A DNA stretch of 64,000 nucleotides from Nitrosomonas sp. Is79A3 (GTDB lineage Bacteria; Pseudomonadota; Gammaproteobacteria; Burkholderiales; Nitrosomonadaceae). Made by a program: the position numbers and the translations under genes. The stretch lies in contig NC_015731.1 in NCBI RefSeq assembly GCF_000219585.1, positions 2,108,001-2,172,000 on the forward strand, read 5' to 3'. The notes beneath the pieces were generated by a model. It was not told where the DNA came from, ran no database searches, and saw nothing but the letters and a program-made list of their open reading frames with translations. Positions 1 through 8,968 of the stretch are shown here, one piece after another; the first letter of the stretch is position 1, and each line of letters opens with the position of its first letter.

Positions 1-589
1 CGATAATCAACGCTTTTAGCGGTGCATTAGGATCTCCTTTCGGTGCGGGAATTTTTGCAATCAGTGCTTCTATAACATCCTCGACACCTTCTCCGGTTTT
101 TGCGCTGACTCTAACCGCATCATGCGCATCAATGCCAATTACCTCCTCAATGTTGCCAATAACGCGTTCAGGATCGGCAGCCGGCAAATCAATCTTATTT
201 AAAACTGGGACAACCTCAACACCTTGCTCAATCGCGGTATAACAATTAGCAACTGTCTGCGCCTCAACACCCTGTGATGCATCCACAACGAGAAGCGCTC
301 CCTCACATGCTGCAAGTGAACGAGAAACTTCATACGAAAAATCAACATGCCCGGGTGTATCAATTAAATTCAATAAATAAGTCTCACCACTTCTTGCCTT
401 ATAGTGCAACGCCGCAGTCTGTGCTTTGATGGTAATGCCTCGTTCACGCTCCAAATCCATGGAATCCAGCACTTGTTCTTCCATTTCACGATCGGACAGG
501 CCGCCGCATAAATGAATAATGCGATCCGCCAATGTGGATTTGCCGTGATCAATATGTGCAATGATGGAAAAATTACGGATATGCTGCAT
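1..589 (-). CDS. lepA: Elongation factor 4 (LepA), N-terminal part, cut by window edge
   Basis: Translational GTPase that acts on ribosomes. The 196 codons present begin [18 protein letters not shown], the usual LepA N-terminus, with the P-loop AHIDHGKS. They continue through switch II ([12 protein letters not shown]) and the guanine-specificity motif NKID, so most of the G domain is present; the rest lies beyond base 1. The ATG at 587-589 is chosen because this N-terminal motif starts exactly there. It follows the thioredoxin-like gene after about 100 nt on the same strand and is probably the distal gene of the rpoE-mucD operon, a common betaproteobacterial order. Confidence 0.95.
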   Translation of the reverse strand, partial: MQHIRNFSIIAHIDHGKSTLADRIIHLCGGLSDREMEEQVLDSMDLERERGITIKAQTAALHYKARSGETYLLNLIDTPGHVDFSYEVSRSLAACEGALLVVDASQGVEAQTVANCYTAIEQGVEVVPVLNKIDLPAADPERVIGNIEEVIGIDAHDAVRVSAKTGEGVEDVIEALIAKIPAPKGDPNAPLKALII

Positions 590-690
590 CAGGATATGAG
601 ATATAAAAATAGATTCCTAGTGATAGGGGAAATTAACATTGCCAAGCCGGAAATTAAAATATTGTATTGGCAGTTAAAAGAGGCAGCATT

Positions 691-984
691 CTATCGAAAT
701 TTACCAAGATAATCATCTAAAGCTGCTACATCAAGAAAGTAATGGCAGATCTCTTGGTTAGTCAATGGAGACACTAGCACCGGAATTTTCTCTCCATATA
801 GCGCAATCAATTCCGCATCGGAGTCGATATCAATAACCTTGAAGTTAAAAGATATCCGCTCTTGTATATCTTGCAAAGCAACTATCATGTTTTGGCAAAG
901 GTGACAGTCTTCACGTCCATATACGATCAATGTTTTTACCTCATCCGAGGTAAAGGGATTTAGTTCAATTTTTTTTGTCATCAT
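691..984 (-). CDS. Glutaredoxin/thioredoxin-like protein (DUF836 type)
   Basis: A 97-residue thioredoxin-fold protein. It has a CHLC (CxxC) redox motif at about residues 28-31 after a beta-strand (TLIVYGREDC) and the cis-Pro strand IPVLV near residues 67-71. These are features of the small glutaredoxin-like family often found between mucD and lepA. Its start overlaps the end of mucD by 20 nt, so translational coupling is likely. No signal peptide is visible, so it is probably cytoplasmic. The substrate is unknown; a role in thiol-disulfide exchange is inferred from family only. Confidence 0.8.
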   Translation of the reverse strand: MMTKKIELNPFTSDEVKTLIVYGREDCHLCQNMIVALQDIQERISFNFKVIDIDSDAELIALYGEKIPVLVSPLTNQEICHYFLDVAALDDYLGKFR

Positions 985-2389
985 CAGTAAGTTTCATAGT
1001 GATGAAAGTAGTGATGTCCCCTCTTTTAACGAGCAAAGCGATATTTTTCCCGCTTTTTACTTGTTTAAGCAATTCATTAAACTGCTCAATACTATTCACA
1101 TCCTTACTGTTAAATCCAAGAATAATATCTCCAATACGGATTCCTGATCGACTGGCAATACCGGGTTGCATGTCTTCAACCAATAGTCCGTTAGAAATTT
1201 CCAATTGTTTTTTTTGCTCAGCAGTAATCTCACTTAGTGCTAGTCCAAGCCGGTTTGAAGTATCCGTTTTTTTTCCTTGCTTAAGTTTCCGGTTTTCTGC
1301 CGCTTCATCAGATGGCGTTTCTCCAACTTCAACCTTTACAGTCTTTAAAGAACCATCTCGCCAAATCTGTATAGAAACTTTTGTACCCGGTTTGGTATTG
1401 CCGACTATGCGCGGCAAATCAGCAGAGGTTGTAATTCCTTTCTCATCAAACTGCACTATGATATCGCGGGCTTTAATTCCTGCCAGATCTGCAGGACCGC
1501 CCTTTTCCACGGAAACGACTAAAGCACCCTTTCCATCTGTCAAACCAAAAGACTCCGCTAACTCCTTGGTTACTTCCTGAATCATTACGCCAATTCTTCC
1601 ACGACTAACTTTACCGCTGACTTTTAATTGGTCCGCAATTTCAGTTGCAACATTTATCGGTATGGCAAATGACAATCCCATAAATCCACCCGTCCGGCTG
1701 TAGATTTGAGAGTTAATACCGACTACTTCACCCTTCATGTTAAACAAAGGCCCTCCGGAATTTCCCGGATTAATCGCCACATCTGTTTGTATAAATGGAA
1801 CAAAATTTTCTTGTGCCAAGGAACGTCCTTTAGCACTCACAATACCAGCGGTCACGCTATGTTCGAAGCCGAAAGGCGATCCGATAGCAACCACCCATTC
1901 GCCGACTTTAAGATTCTCCGGATTTCCTTGTGTGACTTTGGGCAAATCAGTTGCATTTATCTTGATTAATGCAATATCTGTTTTTCTATCCGTGCCGATA
2001 ATTTCTGCAACGAATTCACGCTTGTCATTCAGCTTTACAGTAATCTCATCAGCAGTCTCAACAACATGGGCATTGGTCAAGATATAACCATCTGAGCTAA
2101 TAATAAAACCTGATCCCAATGATTTAGGTTCAGATTTTCTCGGCGCAGGAAAAGGCTGCATATGCCGTTTAAAAAAATCATAAAAAGGTGAATTCTCAGG
2201 AATACCAGGTATCTCAGGAACAATTTGATTATTCAGTGTGGTTAAATTCTGTACGGCACTGATATTGACTACTGCCGCACCATGTTTCTCAACTAATCCA
2301 GTAAAATCCGGCAGTTCATTGGCCTGTGCCAAAACTGTTGATGAATAGAAAAATAATGAGATTAATATAAGTTGAAGCATGACTTTCAT
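965..2389 (-). CDS. mucD: Periplasmic serine endoprotease, Do/DegP (MucD) family
   Basis: Trypsin-like HtrA protease that degrades misfolded envelope proteins. The catalytic triad is visible: His in LTNAHVVE, Asp in RKTDIALIK and Ser in NPGNSGGPLF. Two PDZ domains follow (about residues 265-345 and 380-465). The N-terminus from the chosen ATG is a signal peptide ending near VLAQA. Two in-frame ATGs (2389 and 2380) lie close together. The first keeps a positively charged n-region; the second has the better spacing from GTGAGG, so the start is uncertain by three codons. It lies downstream of rpoE-rseA-rseB, which fits sigma-E control. Confidence 0.93.
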   Translation of the reverse strand: MKVMLQLILISLFFYSSTVLAQANELPDFTGLVEKHGAAVVNISAVQNLTTLNNQIVPEIPGIPENSPFYDFFKRHMQPFPAPRKSEPKSLGSGFIISSDGYILTNAHVVETADEITVKLNDKREFVAEIIGTDRKTDIALIKINATDLPKVTQGNPENLKVGEWVVAIGSPFGFEHSVTAGIVSAKGRSLAQENFVPFIQTDVAINPGNSGGPLFNMKGEVVGINSQIYSRTGGFMGLSFAIPINVATEIADQLKVSGKVSRGRIGVMIQEVTKELAESFGLTDGKGALVVSVEKGGPADLAGIKARDIIVQFDEKGITTSADLPRIVGNTKPGTKVSIQIWRDGSLKTVKVEVGETPSDEAAENRKLKQGKKTDTSNRLGLALSEITAEQKKQLEISNGLLVEDMQPGIASRSGIRIGDIILGFNSKDVNSIEQFNELLKQVKSGKNIALLVKRGDITTFITMKLTDDDKKN

Positions 2390-2621
2390 CCTCACAATAA
2401 ACCTGTGCAAGTAGTTAACGTTTATATGCATGTAATTTACCGATCAATTCGGGGAATATATTGAATTCTCTAATCAGCGGAATGTATGAAGAAAAAACAG
2501 GATAATAAATGATTTCAGGCCAAAACGCGCATAGTGACACGTCTTTGAATAATAAGCCAGTATCAGATCAATTTCATTAAACCTTTTAGTCCATGGCAGG
2601 AATGCAAATATATTTAGCGCT

Positions 2622-3626
2622 CTAATTTGCTGGAACCCTATCTTTCTTGATGACAGAATCTCCAATTAATTTTATAGTTTCCAAAGGGACTTCACCAATT
2701 GTTGTTATTTTATTATCATCCAGCATGCGCACATATATATTAATTGCGCCACGGCTTGTAAAGAAGCCAGGTAGAGGTGTCGGTGCATCCATAGTAATTG
2801 GCTCTATAAAAACAGACACTGTTGCAAGTCCATCGGATAGAGCAATGTGATCCACAGGTATCGGTTTCTCGGCAAAATTACGTTTCATTTCAACCAATTT
2901 CCTGAAACCAGCGGGCAGACTCATGACTTGCCACTTCAATTCGCCCGCATTTAAAAAGGAAGTAATTAAATCAGTTACCTTCCACTCATCTTGAACCATG
3001 GATTGACTCGGTTTCAATAAATCGGCATGAATCTCCCCATCAATTTCAAGTTGCGCAAATGCGAATTGTTCAATAATTTCGTTACCATTCATTACTGCAG
3101 CTTTCAGTAGCAATCCTGTTTCGACGTCAATCCAGAATCGATGACCATGGCGTAAAGAATCTCTTGGTGTCAAAGACAGAACTTGACATTGATGGTCCGT
3201 TACTCGCTCAAGTCTGTCTTCATTAATGTAATAGTTTTCATCAATAGTAGTATCAAAAGGCCGGGGAAGAATGTCAGGAAAAAATTTACGGAACCAGCGC
3301 TTTTCCGTGTAAATTCTTTTGCTTTCCGGCAGATAACATTTCATTTCGTCATTATTGCGAAAAACGATTCGCGGCGCCCCATCTAAAACTTCGACTTTCT
3401 CACGCTCACTAATTTGATCGACTTTATGAACGATACGTGATGTTTCCATATGGCCATCAGCGTAGTAAACAAATGTCCCAGAATAATTGTGCCGACGCGG
3501 CGCATCGGCCATTTTCTTCAACCAATCCAGTGCACTTTCAGATGAACGGGGTAACTCCTGTGCGAATGTTGCTTGAAAACTAAATGCTAACAATAAAAGC
3601 AATGCGATTATATTGCGGCTAATCAT
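2622..3626 (-). CDS. rseB: Sigma-E factor regulatory protein RseB/MucB
   Basis: Periplasmic protein that binds the anti-sigma factor RseA and senses mislocalised lipoproteins or outer-membrane stress. The 334 residues start with a clear signal peptide (hydrophobic run LLLLLAFSFQATFA). They carry the MucB/RseB hallmark near residues 47-60 (NYSGTFVYYADGHM) and a C-terminal domain from about residue 220. The start overlaps the rseA stop by 4 nt (ATGA). About 230 nt separate it from mucD and hold no supported gene. Confidence 0.93.
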   Translation of the reverse strand: MISRNIIALLLLLAFSFQATFAQELPRSSESALDWLKKMADAPRRHNYSGTFVYYADGHMETSRIVHKVDQISEREKVEVLDGAPRIVFRNNDEMKCYLPESKRIYTEKRWFRKFFPDILPRPFDTTIDENYYINEDRLERVTDHQCQVLSLTPRDSLRHGHRFWIDVETGLLLKAAVMNGNEIIEQFAFAQLEIDGEIHADLLKPSQSMVQDEWKVTDLITSFLNAGELKWQVMSLPAGFRKLVEMKRNFAEKPIPVDHIALSDGLATVSVFIEPITMDAPTPLPGFFTSRGAINIYVRMLDDNKITTIGEVPLETIKLIGDSVIKKDRVPAN

Positions 3627-4171
3627 CTACCATATCTTTCGTGATATTCGGTTACGCTATTAACATTAGTGATTTGTCCGCGCATCGTAACCCCTGGAGA
3701 GAATTCTCTATGCACAAACAGATAATCATTAATTTCAATCGGGGGATGGGGATAATTATGTATTGTTGGCGGTGAAGAAACTATGGAGGGTGCTATAGTC
3801 AAATTATTATGATTCGGTTGTTCCGCCATGATTATTTGCTGGGGCTCATGTAAATTTTGCATGACCAGCCAAGCTGATATCATCGCAATCACAGAAGCCG
3901 CCACCGAAAACGCATATATTTTGCGCTTGAGTTTTTTTTCTATGTTAGATACGTTTGGAGAAAGTATGGTTGGTTCGGTTTTTAATTTTTGACTGACGCT
4001 AGAGGATATGTTCATTGATAATCGCGAAGATTGTCGGAGCGTGTCACCAATCAGATGATAAGTTTCCCATTCCTCCTGCAAATTATCATCCTTTCTTACT
4101 GCCTCGATAACATTCGAAACATCGCGTTGATCAAGTTCACCATCCATTAATGCAGATACTTTACTTTTCAC
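3623..4171 (-). CDS. rseA: Anti-sigma-E factor RseA
   Basis: Inner-membrane anti-sigma factor that holds RpoE inactive. The N-terminus KVSALMDGELD is the RseA cytosolic-domain signature, and a single membrane segment lies near residues 85-105 (IYAFSVAASVIAMISAWLV). The GTG at 4169-4171 is chosen because it is preceded by AGAGGTGG at good spacing and begins right at the conserved domain; a longer reading would overlap rpoE. It begins two bases past the rpoE stop codon and overlaps rseB by 4 nt, so the three genes are tightly coupled. Confidence 0.9.
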   Translation of the reverse strand: MKSKVSALMDGELDQRDVSNVIEAVRKDDNLQEEWETYHLIGDTLRQSSRLSMNISSSVSQKLKTEPTILSPNVSNIEKKLKRKIYAFSVAASVIAMISAWLVMQNLHEPQQIIMAEQPNHNNLTIAPSIVSSPPTIHNYPHPPIEINDYLFVHREFSPGVTMRGQITNVNSVTEYHERYGR

Positions 4172-4172
4172 A

Positions 4173-4772
4173 TTACCACCTCTTGTCTTTACTAGTCCCC
4201 AATAAAGGACGTAACTGTTCAGATATTGCTTCTCGTGCACGAAATATACGCGAACGAACAGTCCCTATAGGACAGTCCATAATATTCGCGATTTCTTCAT
4301 AACTTAATCCATCAATTTCTCTTAAAGTAATTGCTGTGCGCAGTTCTTCAGGCAATGAGTCCAGTGTTTGATTAACAGTTTGAGCAATTTGTTTGCTCAT
4401 CAGTTCACTTTCTGGTGTATTCATTTCCTTTAATAAACCGCTATCCTCAAAGTCTTCAGCGTCCTCATTGTCGAACCCTTGCAAAACGGGCAGCTTACGT
4501 CCTTGAGATACCAGAAAATTTTTAGCAGTATTGATACCAATCCGGTATAACCACGTGTAAAAAGCGCTATCTCCACGAAATGAAGGTAATGCTCTATATG
4601 CTTTAACAAAAGCTTCTTGCGTTACATCCTCAACTTCAGCCGAATCGCGTATAAATTGCGATAACAAGCGAGCCAGCTTGCGCTGATATTTGATTACTAG
4701 TAGATCAAATGCATGCTTATCTCCGCCTTGAACTCTCTCTACTAACTGTTGATCGATCTCCCGATCACCCAT
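4173..4772 (-). CDS. rpoE: RNA polymerase sigma factor RpoE (ECF, sigma-E)
   Basis: ECF sigma factor for envelope stress, 199 residues from the chosen ATG (MGDREIDQQLVERVQ). Region 2 contains DVTQEAFVKAYRALPSFRG and region 4 contains the HTH segment SYEEIANIMDCPIGTVRSR, both typical of the RpoE/AlgU group. Upstream in-frame codons (to 4874) do not resemble the family and were excluded. First gene of the rpoE-rseA-rseB-mucD operon and divergent from nadB. A possible self-recognised promoter lies just upstream. Confidence 0.95.
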   Translation of the reverse strand: MGDREIDQQLVERVQGGDKHAFDLLVIKYQRKLARLLSQFIRDSAEVEDVTQEAFVKAYRALPSFRGDSAFYTWLYRIGINTAKNFLVSQGRKLPVLQGFDNEDAEDFEDSGLLKEMNTPESELMSKQIAQTVNQTLDSLPEELRTAITLREIDGLSYEEIANIMDCPIGTVRSRIFRAREAISEQLRPLLGTSKDKRW

Positions 4773-4793
4773 ACAACACGATCCCTGAGCATT

Positions 4794-4823
4794 TAAATGA
4801 ATTTGTAATTTTATTTTTGTTCC
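4794..4823 (-). promoter_or_regulatory. Possible sigma-E type promoter of rpoE
   Basis: On the minus strand GGAAC (4823-4819) matches the -35 core of sigma-E promoters. About 16-18 bases further on is a TCATT-like -10, with the rpoE ATG roughly 20 nt downstream. The -10 is a poor match and the sequence is AT-rich, so this is only a candidate for autoregulation. Confidence 0.25.
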
Positions 4824-5048
4824 ATCAAATGTAGCATAATGACACAACAGAACAAGTATACCTATCCAAATCAATCTCGGGAACTACGTAATTACATCTC
4901 ATATTTTCTAAAGACAATTAACCCTGTTAATTAGTTCACTATTTGACTTTCAGAAATCAAAACACGATAAATCTTTGAATACAGGCATGCAGCACTTTGA
5001 GTCTGTTATTATTCAGTCCTCTAATATAATTTAATATAGCCCAGCTTA

Positions 5049-6647
5049 ATGTCTAAAAACAACTTTGATACGCTCATTATTGGCAGCGGATTGGCTGGAT
5101 TCACACTCGCATTGCATTTAGCACAGCATAAAAAAATAGGTATCATCACTAAGCAGACTGTTGATTCAGGCGCCAGTTCGTGGGCGCAAGGAGGCATTGC
5201 AGCTGCGCTATCGAATGATGATTCCCCGTCAAAGCATGTTCAGGATACGCTAATCGCCGGAGCGGGTTTATGCGATGAGAAAATCACTCGCTATGTTGCT
5301 GAGAATGCGGCTAACGCAATACACTGGTTGATAGACCAAGGGGTTATTTTCACCAGTGATCAGAAAAATGAAACGGGGTATCACCTTACCAAAGAAGGTG
5401 GCCATAGCATGCGGCGAATTATTCACAGTGGCGATGCAACCGGAAAAGCTGTTCAACAAGCATTAATCCAGAAAATAAAAACGCACCCGAACATTTCCGT
5501 ATTGGAACATCATATCGCGATCGATCTGATTACCAGCGACAAACTACCTGATTATGCGGATACGCAGCACAAACGATGCTTTGGCGCTTACGTTCTCGAC
5601 AAGAAAAAAGATCGGGTACTGACATTTACAGCGCAAAACACCGTACTCGCAACAGGCGGAGCCAGCAAGGTTTATCTCTATACCACAAATCCGGATACAG
5701 CGACTGGCGATGGCATTGCGATGGGTTGGCGGGCAGGTTGCCGGATAGCGAATATGGAATTTATTCAATTTCATCCGACTTGTCTTTATCATCCCCATGC
5801 AAAATCATTTTTAATCAGTGAGGCTGTCCGTGGCGAAGGCGGGTTATTAAAACTCCCCAATGGGGATCGCTTCATGCCCTGGCACGATCAACGCGCGGAA
5901 CTAGCACCCCGTGATATTGTCGCTCGCGCCATTGATTTTGAAATGAAAAAAAGAGGATTGGATTGCGTCTATCTGGATATATCCCATAAACCAGCCAGCT
6001 TTCTAAAAGAACATTTCCCAACAATTTACGCCCGCTGTCTAGAACTGGGAATCGATATTACCAAAGAACCGATTCCTGTTGTTCCTGCCGCACACTACAC
6101 GTGCGGCGGCGTTGTTACCGACAAACATGGTAGAACCGACTTAAATAATCTCTATGCCATCGGAGAAACAGCGCATACGGGATTGCATGGCGCCAACCGC
6201 TTAGCCAGTAACTCACTGCTAGAATGTCTGGTATTGGCCCAAGCTGCAGGCAACGACATTCGCAATCAAGCCGCTAATGGGTTACCAGAGCTGCCTGATT
6301 GGGATGAAAGCCGTGTTACAGACGCCGATGAAGAGATCGTCATCGCACACAATTGGGATGAATTACGCCGTTTTATGTGGAGCTATGTCGGCATTGTCCG
6401 CACAACAAAACGGCTACAACGCGCACAGCGCCGCATTGAGCTATTACGAGAAGAAATCAATGAATACTATATAAATTTTCGTGTCACAAGCGATCTGTTA
6501 GAATTACGCAACCTTGTCGACAGCGCCGATTTAATCGTACGGAGTGCAATGCTGCGTCACGAAAGCCGGGGATTACACTATAGCAAAGACTACCCGGATA
6601 CATTGCCGATAGCCGAAAATACTGTGCTTCAAAGGAAAATTTCTTAA
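5049..6647 (+). CDS. nadB: L-aspartate oxidase
   Basis: FAD enzyme that converts L-aspartate to iminoaspartate, the first step of NAD synthesis. The 532 residues begin with the FAD-binding motif [13 protein letters not shown]. They contain [12 protein letters not shown], the HPTCLY segment and the [16 protein letters not shown] motif near the C-terminal part of the FAD domain, all typical of NadB. Length is normal for the family. No nadA or nadC is adjacent. It is divergent from rpoE across a 276-nt spacer. The ATG lacks a strong ribosome-binding site. Confidence 0.95.
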   Translation: MSKNNFDTLIIGSGLAGFTLALHLAQHKKIGIITKQTVDSGASSWAQGGIAAALSNDDSPSKHVQDTLIAGAGLCDEKITRYVAENAANAIHWLIDQGVIFTSDQKNETGYHLTKEGGHSMRRIIHSGDATGKAVQQALIQKIKTHPNISVLEHHIAIDLITSDKLPDYADTQHKRCFGAYVLDKKKDRVLTFTAQNTVLATGGASKVYLYTTNPDTATGDGIAMGWRAGCRIANMEFIQFHPTCLYHPHAKSFLISEAVRGEGGLLKLPNGDRFMPWHDQRAELAPRDIVARAIDFEMKKRGLDCVYLDISHKPASFLKEHFPTIYARCLELGIDITKEPIPVVPAAHYTCGGVVTDKHGRTDLNNLYAIGETAHTGLHGANRLASNSLLECLVLAQAAGNDIRNQAANGLPELPDWDESRVTDADEEIVIAHNWDELRRFMWSYVGIVRTTKRLQRAQRRIELLREEINEYYINFRVTSDLLELRNLVDSADLIVRSAMLRHESRGLHYSKDYPDTLPIAENTVLQRKIS

Positions 6648-6818
6648 AAAATAGTTTCAAAGTTTGTTCGAATCGGCTTACCTTCAGCGCTAATCAAATA
6701 AAAATAGTGATTCTTATAGTATTGCCAGCCTGCGGAAGCCTGCGTTAAACTCATCTCCTTTATTTATAACCAACTTTCATAGCAAACGACGCAAATCCAT
6801 TGGGCAGATCCGCAAATC

Positions 6819-7331
6819 GTGCAATGGTGCCAGTATTTACTGGATAGTTATGCCCATTGGGTCAAACAGGAACTCATTCAGCGCAACGACACACCACTCG
6901 AACAGGCCGAGCGATTATTCAGTAGCGCCTTTGTGGTGGCTTCACACGGTGTAGAAAATGATCCCCTATTGAATTATGGCAATCAGGCAGCGCTAAATTT
7001 ATGGACTATGGATTGGCAGCAATTCACACAAACACCATCTCGCTTAACTGCTGAACCGATCAATCGTGAAGAGCGCGCGCGTATGCTAGAACAAGCCAAA
7101 ACACAGGGCTATATTTCTGACTATCGCGGCGTGAGAATTTCCAGTACTGGGAAGCGCTTCCTGGTTGATCAAGCGATCATCTGGAATATTCACAAACCCG
7201 ATGGTACTGCAATTGGACAAGGTGCTACATTTTCTTCCTGGAAGTACTTAACTTGTGTTTTCTCTATCGGGATACAAAACAAATTTGCCCAGAACTCAGA
7301 TCTGGTTTATTCTTTGCCCCCGGTTTGTTAA
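6819..7331 (+). CDS. MEKHLA domain-containing protein
   Basis: Resembles the MEKHLA (PAS-related) family: a segment like WCQYLLDSYAHWVKQELI, then NYGNQAALNLW and ending near GQGATFSSWKYL. The family N-terminal motif seems to begin upstream of the GTG used here (in frame from about 6798), yet no ATG, GTG or TTG occurs between the stop at 6780 and 6819, so the true start is unclear. After the usual family end about 26 extra residues run almost into tRNA-Ser. It may have lost its original ends. Function unknown; PAS-like sensing is suggested by family only. Confidence 0.7.
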   Translation: MQWCQYLLDSYAHWVKQELIQRNDTPLEQAERLFSSAFVVASHGVENDPLLNYGNQAALNLWTMDWQQFTQTPSRLTAEPINREERARMLEQAKTQGYISDYRGVRISSTGKRFLVDQAIIWNIHKPDGTAIGQGATFSSWKYLTCVFSIGIQNKFAQNSDLVYSLPPVC

Positions 7332-7335
7332 GACT

Positions 7336-7427
7336 GGAGAAGTGACCGAGCGGCTTAAGGTGCACGCCTGGAAAGCGTGTGTACGGCTCAAACCGTACCG
7401 CGGGTTCGAATCCCGCCTTCTCCGCCA
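7336..7427 (+). tRNA. tRNA-Ser(GGA)
   Basis: A complete class II tRNA. The acceptor stem pairs GGAGAAG with CTTCTCC, the anticodon loop CTGGAAA gives anticodon GGA, the long variable arm (GTACGG..CCGTAC) is present, the T-loop is GGTTCGAATCC, and CCA is encoded (7425-7427). It begins 4 nt after the stop of the MEKHLA gene and borders an accessory region, a usual integration target. Confidence 0.97.
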
Positions 7428-7483
7428 ATACAATAAGACAATCTTATGATTTAATTAACTTATTTAGTTATTATTAATTCTGC

Positions 7484-7504
7484 ACTATCAAATTGACTAT
7501 CAAA
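7484..7504 (+). repeat. 21-bp direct repeat, copy A (beyond tRNA-Ser)
   Basis: This 21-bp stretch (internal pattern: two CTATCAAA units separated by TTGA) is identical to 25579-25599, just upstream of the P4-type integrase start. It lies 57 nt past the tRNA-Ser gene. It may be a remnant of an integrase control or attachment region. Confidence 0.6.
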
Positions 7505-7588
7505 TCTCAAACCAATTGATAGACCCTCACAGTTAACCTCTCAATCAGTAGTACCCGCCCTCCCCCTTTTTCTATTTTGCAAAGCATA

Positions 7589-7842
7589 ATCCTAAATTCC
7601 TCAGTTATAATTTAGGATTAAAATGGCTGTAATCTAATACCACCAATGATTCCCGGTATAAAATGTTAACTGCTCCTCAGTTGCAGCTGACAGGCTGAGA
7701 GCAATATGTGACAGCACTTTCAGCAGATTTTGATTATTTCACAAAAATCTCACCTGATTGGTGATGCCATGTATCTTTCAAAAAACCTTAATCAGTAGGG
7801 CTCTTGAACGATTTAAGAGTCTTCAACTGAGGAATTTAGGAT
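7589..7842. mobile_element. 254-bp element with 18-bp perfect terminal inverted repeats (MITE-like)
   Basis: The ends 7589-7606 and 7825-7842 are perfect 18-bp inverted repeats (left end ATCCTAAATTCCTCAGTT). The left terminus is also followed at once by an inverted copy of its outer 10 bases, making a short palindrome. No reading frame of note lies between. It is either a non-autonomous miniature transposable element or an internally deleted insertion sequence. No target duplication could be assigned. Confidence 0.65.
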
Positions 7843-7960
7843 AATCACCATAAGCTTTGTCAATATCGAAGTAAAAGGGTATCAAATAGCGCGCGAAAAG
7901 TGTACGAGTTAGGTTAATAAAAATAGGTACTTAACCTCTTGGTTTTGCGCCTTTGATTTT

Positions 7961-8300
7961 TTATTTCTTGAGTTTCATCAAAAGCGTCGGATATCGTAAA
8001 CTAAGACCGATCTGAACAAAGTATTCTGGTAGGTTAAATTTGTATGTGCGCATTTGCCGGATGAACCAGCTTGGTTTAAGCCTTAGGTAGCCGCGCATAT
8101 TTTCGGAAAGAGCAACGAAGAGATCCGAATCCTCGTTGTAAAGCTCGAAGCCGTTCGAGTAGCTTCTTGAAGTTAGACGATCATAACTTCCAGTATGCTG
8201 ACAGTTTTCACAACCGAACCCATGAAACCCGGTAAAGACGGTAAAGGCGGTGATTTCCCGATATAAAGTCTCATTAATTTTTATGCTTCTAAACTGTTTT
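7961..8300 (-). pseudogene. C-terminal remnant of an unrecognised gene
   Basis: An open stretch of about 110 codons on the minus strand ends at TAA (7961-7963) but has no start codon after the upstream stop near 8310. It reads as a plausible protein end with a Cys pair (GFGCENCQ), SENMRGYLRLKPSWFIRQ, and a basic tail LLMKLKK. I do not recognise the family. It is probably the tail of a gene lost when this region decayed. Confidence 0.35.
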
Positions 8301-8315
8301 CAGTAATTTCTGCCA

Positions 8316-8519
8316 ATGCTTTTAGATCAAAGACATAGGGAGTTGAATTATGAGAGGACTGGGAATCCTAATTTGCTGGATTGGCAGAAACGGTATGGAA
8401 CGGAAGAAGCTTGTGCGAAGGCTGCTGATGCAGCAACGCAGGCCGGGATGGTTTCCGTTGCCCTCGCTACGGGCATGATCATGGCTATGTCATCAACGCA
8501 TGCCATACAACATAGGTGT
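8316..8519 (+). pseudogene. IS1595-family transposase, N-terminal remnant
   Basis: NLLDWQKRYGTEEACAKA matches the N-terminus of IS1595 transposases. The continuation is spread over other frames: after a shift the reading gives GFRCPRYGHDHGYVINACH, the zinc-ribbon part. At least two frameshifts separate the pieces and the catalytic domain is missing. It ends where the DUF6880-like fragment begins. Confidence 0.6.
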
Positions 8520-8527
8520 CCGCCGCA

Positions 8528-8569
8528 TTTCACATGACTGTTTCGAGCTGGGGGAGCTGTCATGTGAAA
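8528..8569. repeat. 11-bp perfect inverted repeat (hairpin)
   Basis: TTTCACATGAC (8528-8538) pairs with GTCATGTGAAA (8559-8569) around a 20-nt loop. The right arm covers the likely GTG start (8564) of the DUF6880-like fragment, so the hairpin would hide its start, or it could mark an insertion scar. Confidence 0.5.
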
Positions 8570-8920
8570 AACGAAAGGAAACAAAAACTTATTTATCTGG
8601 GACCGGAAATGCTCGCAGCAGCTCTGCTGAACCTTGCGCTTCATTCTGATGAAGCAGATGATCTGATTGAACAATTGATGGCCACACCAAAGGAAAATGT
8701 TCAACGGTTCAAAAAGAAACTTTCCGACCTGAAACATTCAAGACGTTTTATCGATTGGCGAGGTGCTGCCGGGTTGGCCCGGAAACTTGAAATGCTGCTG
8801 CAGGATTTGAAGGCTGGTATTGATGATCCGATCCCAGGAATCGAACTCGTTAAGGTGTTTTACGAGGCCGACAATACCATTTTTGAGATGTGTGATGACT
8901 CTAGCGTACTCCGGTATTAA
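8564..8920 (+). pseudogene. DUF6880-like protein, truncated N-terminal part
   Basis: About 118 codons from GTG resemble the N-terminal part of DUF6880 proteins: LGPEMLAAALLNLALHSDEA, TPKENVQRFKKKL, RRFIDWRGAAGLARKLE, ending IFEMCDDSS. The reading then changes frame and is soon cut by the IS256-family element at 8969. Family members as I recall them are several hundred residues longer, so this is a non-functional fragment. Base composition is GC-richer than the flanks. Confidence 0.5.
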
Positions 8921-8968
8921 TATTGGCGATGTATTGATCTGGTCGATGAAATAATTGTAGACATTAAT

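Noticed and set aside
975..1580. Long plus-strand reading frame opposite mucD
   Set aside because: It is antisense to a well-supported protease gene, has no family-like motifs and an odd Ser/Pro-rich composition; shadow of the real frame.
2474..2665. 63-codon minus-strand frame between mucD and rseB
   Set aside because: Overlaps the end of rseB and has no ribosome-binding site, no conservation signs and an unusual composition.
4773..4874. Extended N-terminus of rpoE
   Set aside because: The upstream 34 codons do not resemble RpoE and cover the probable promoter; ATG 4772 gives the family N-terminus.
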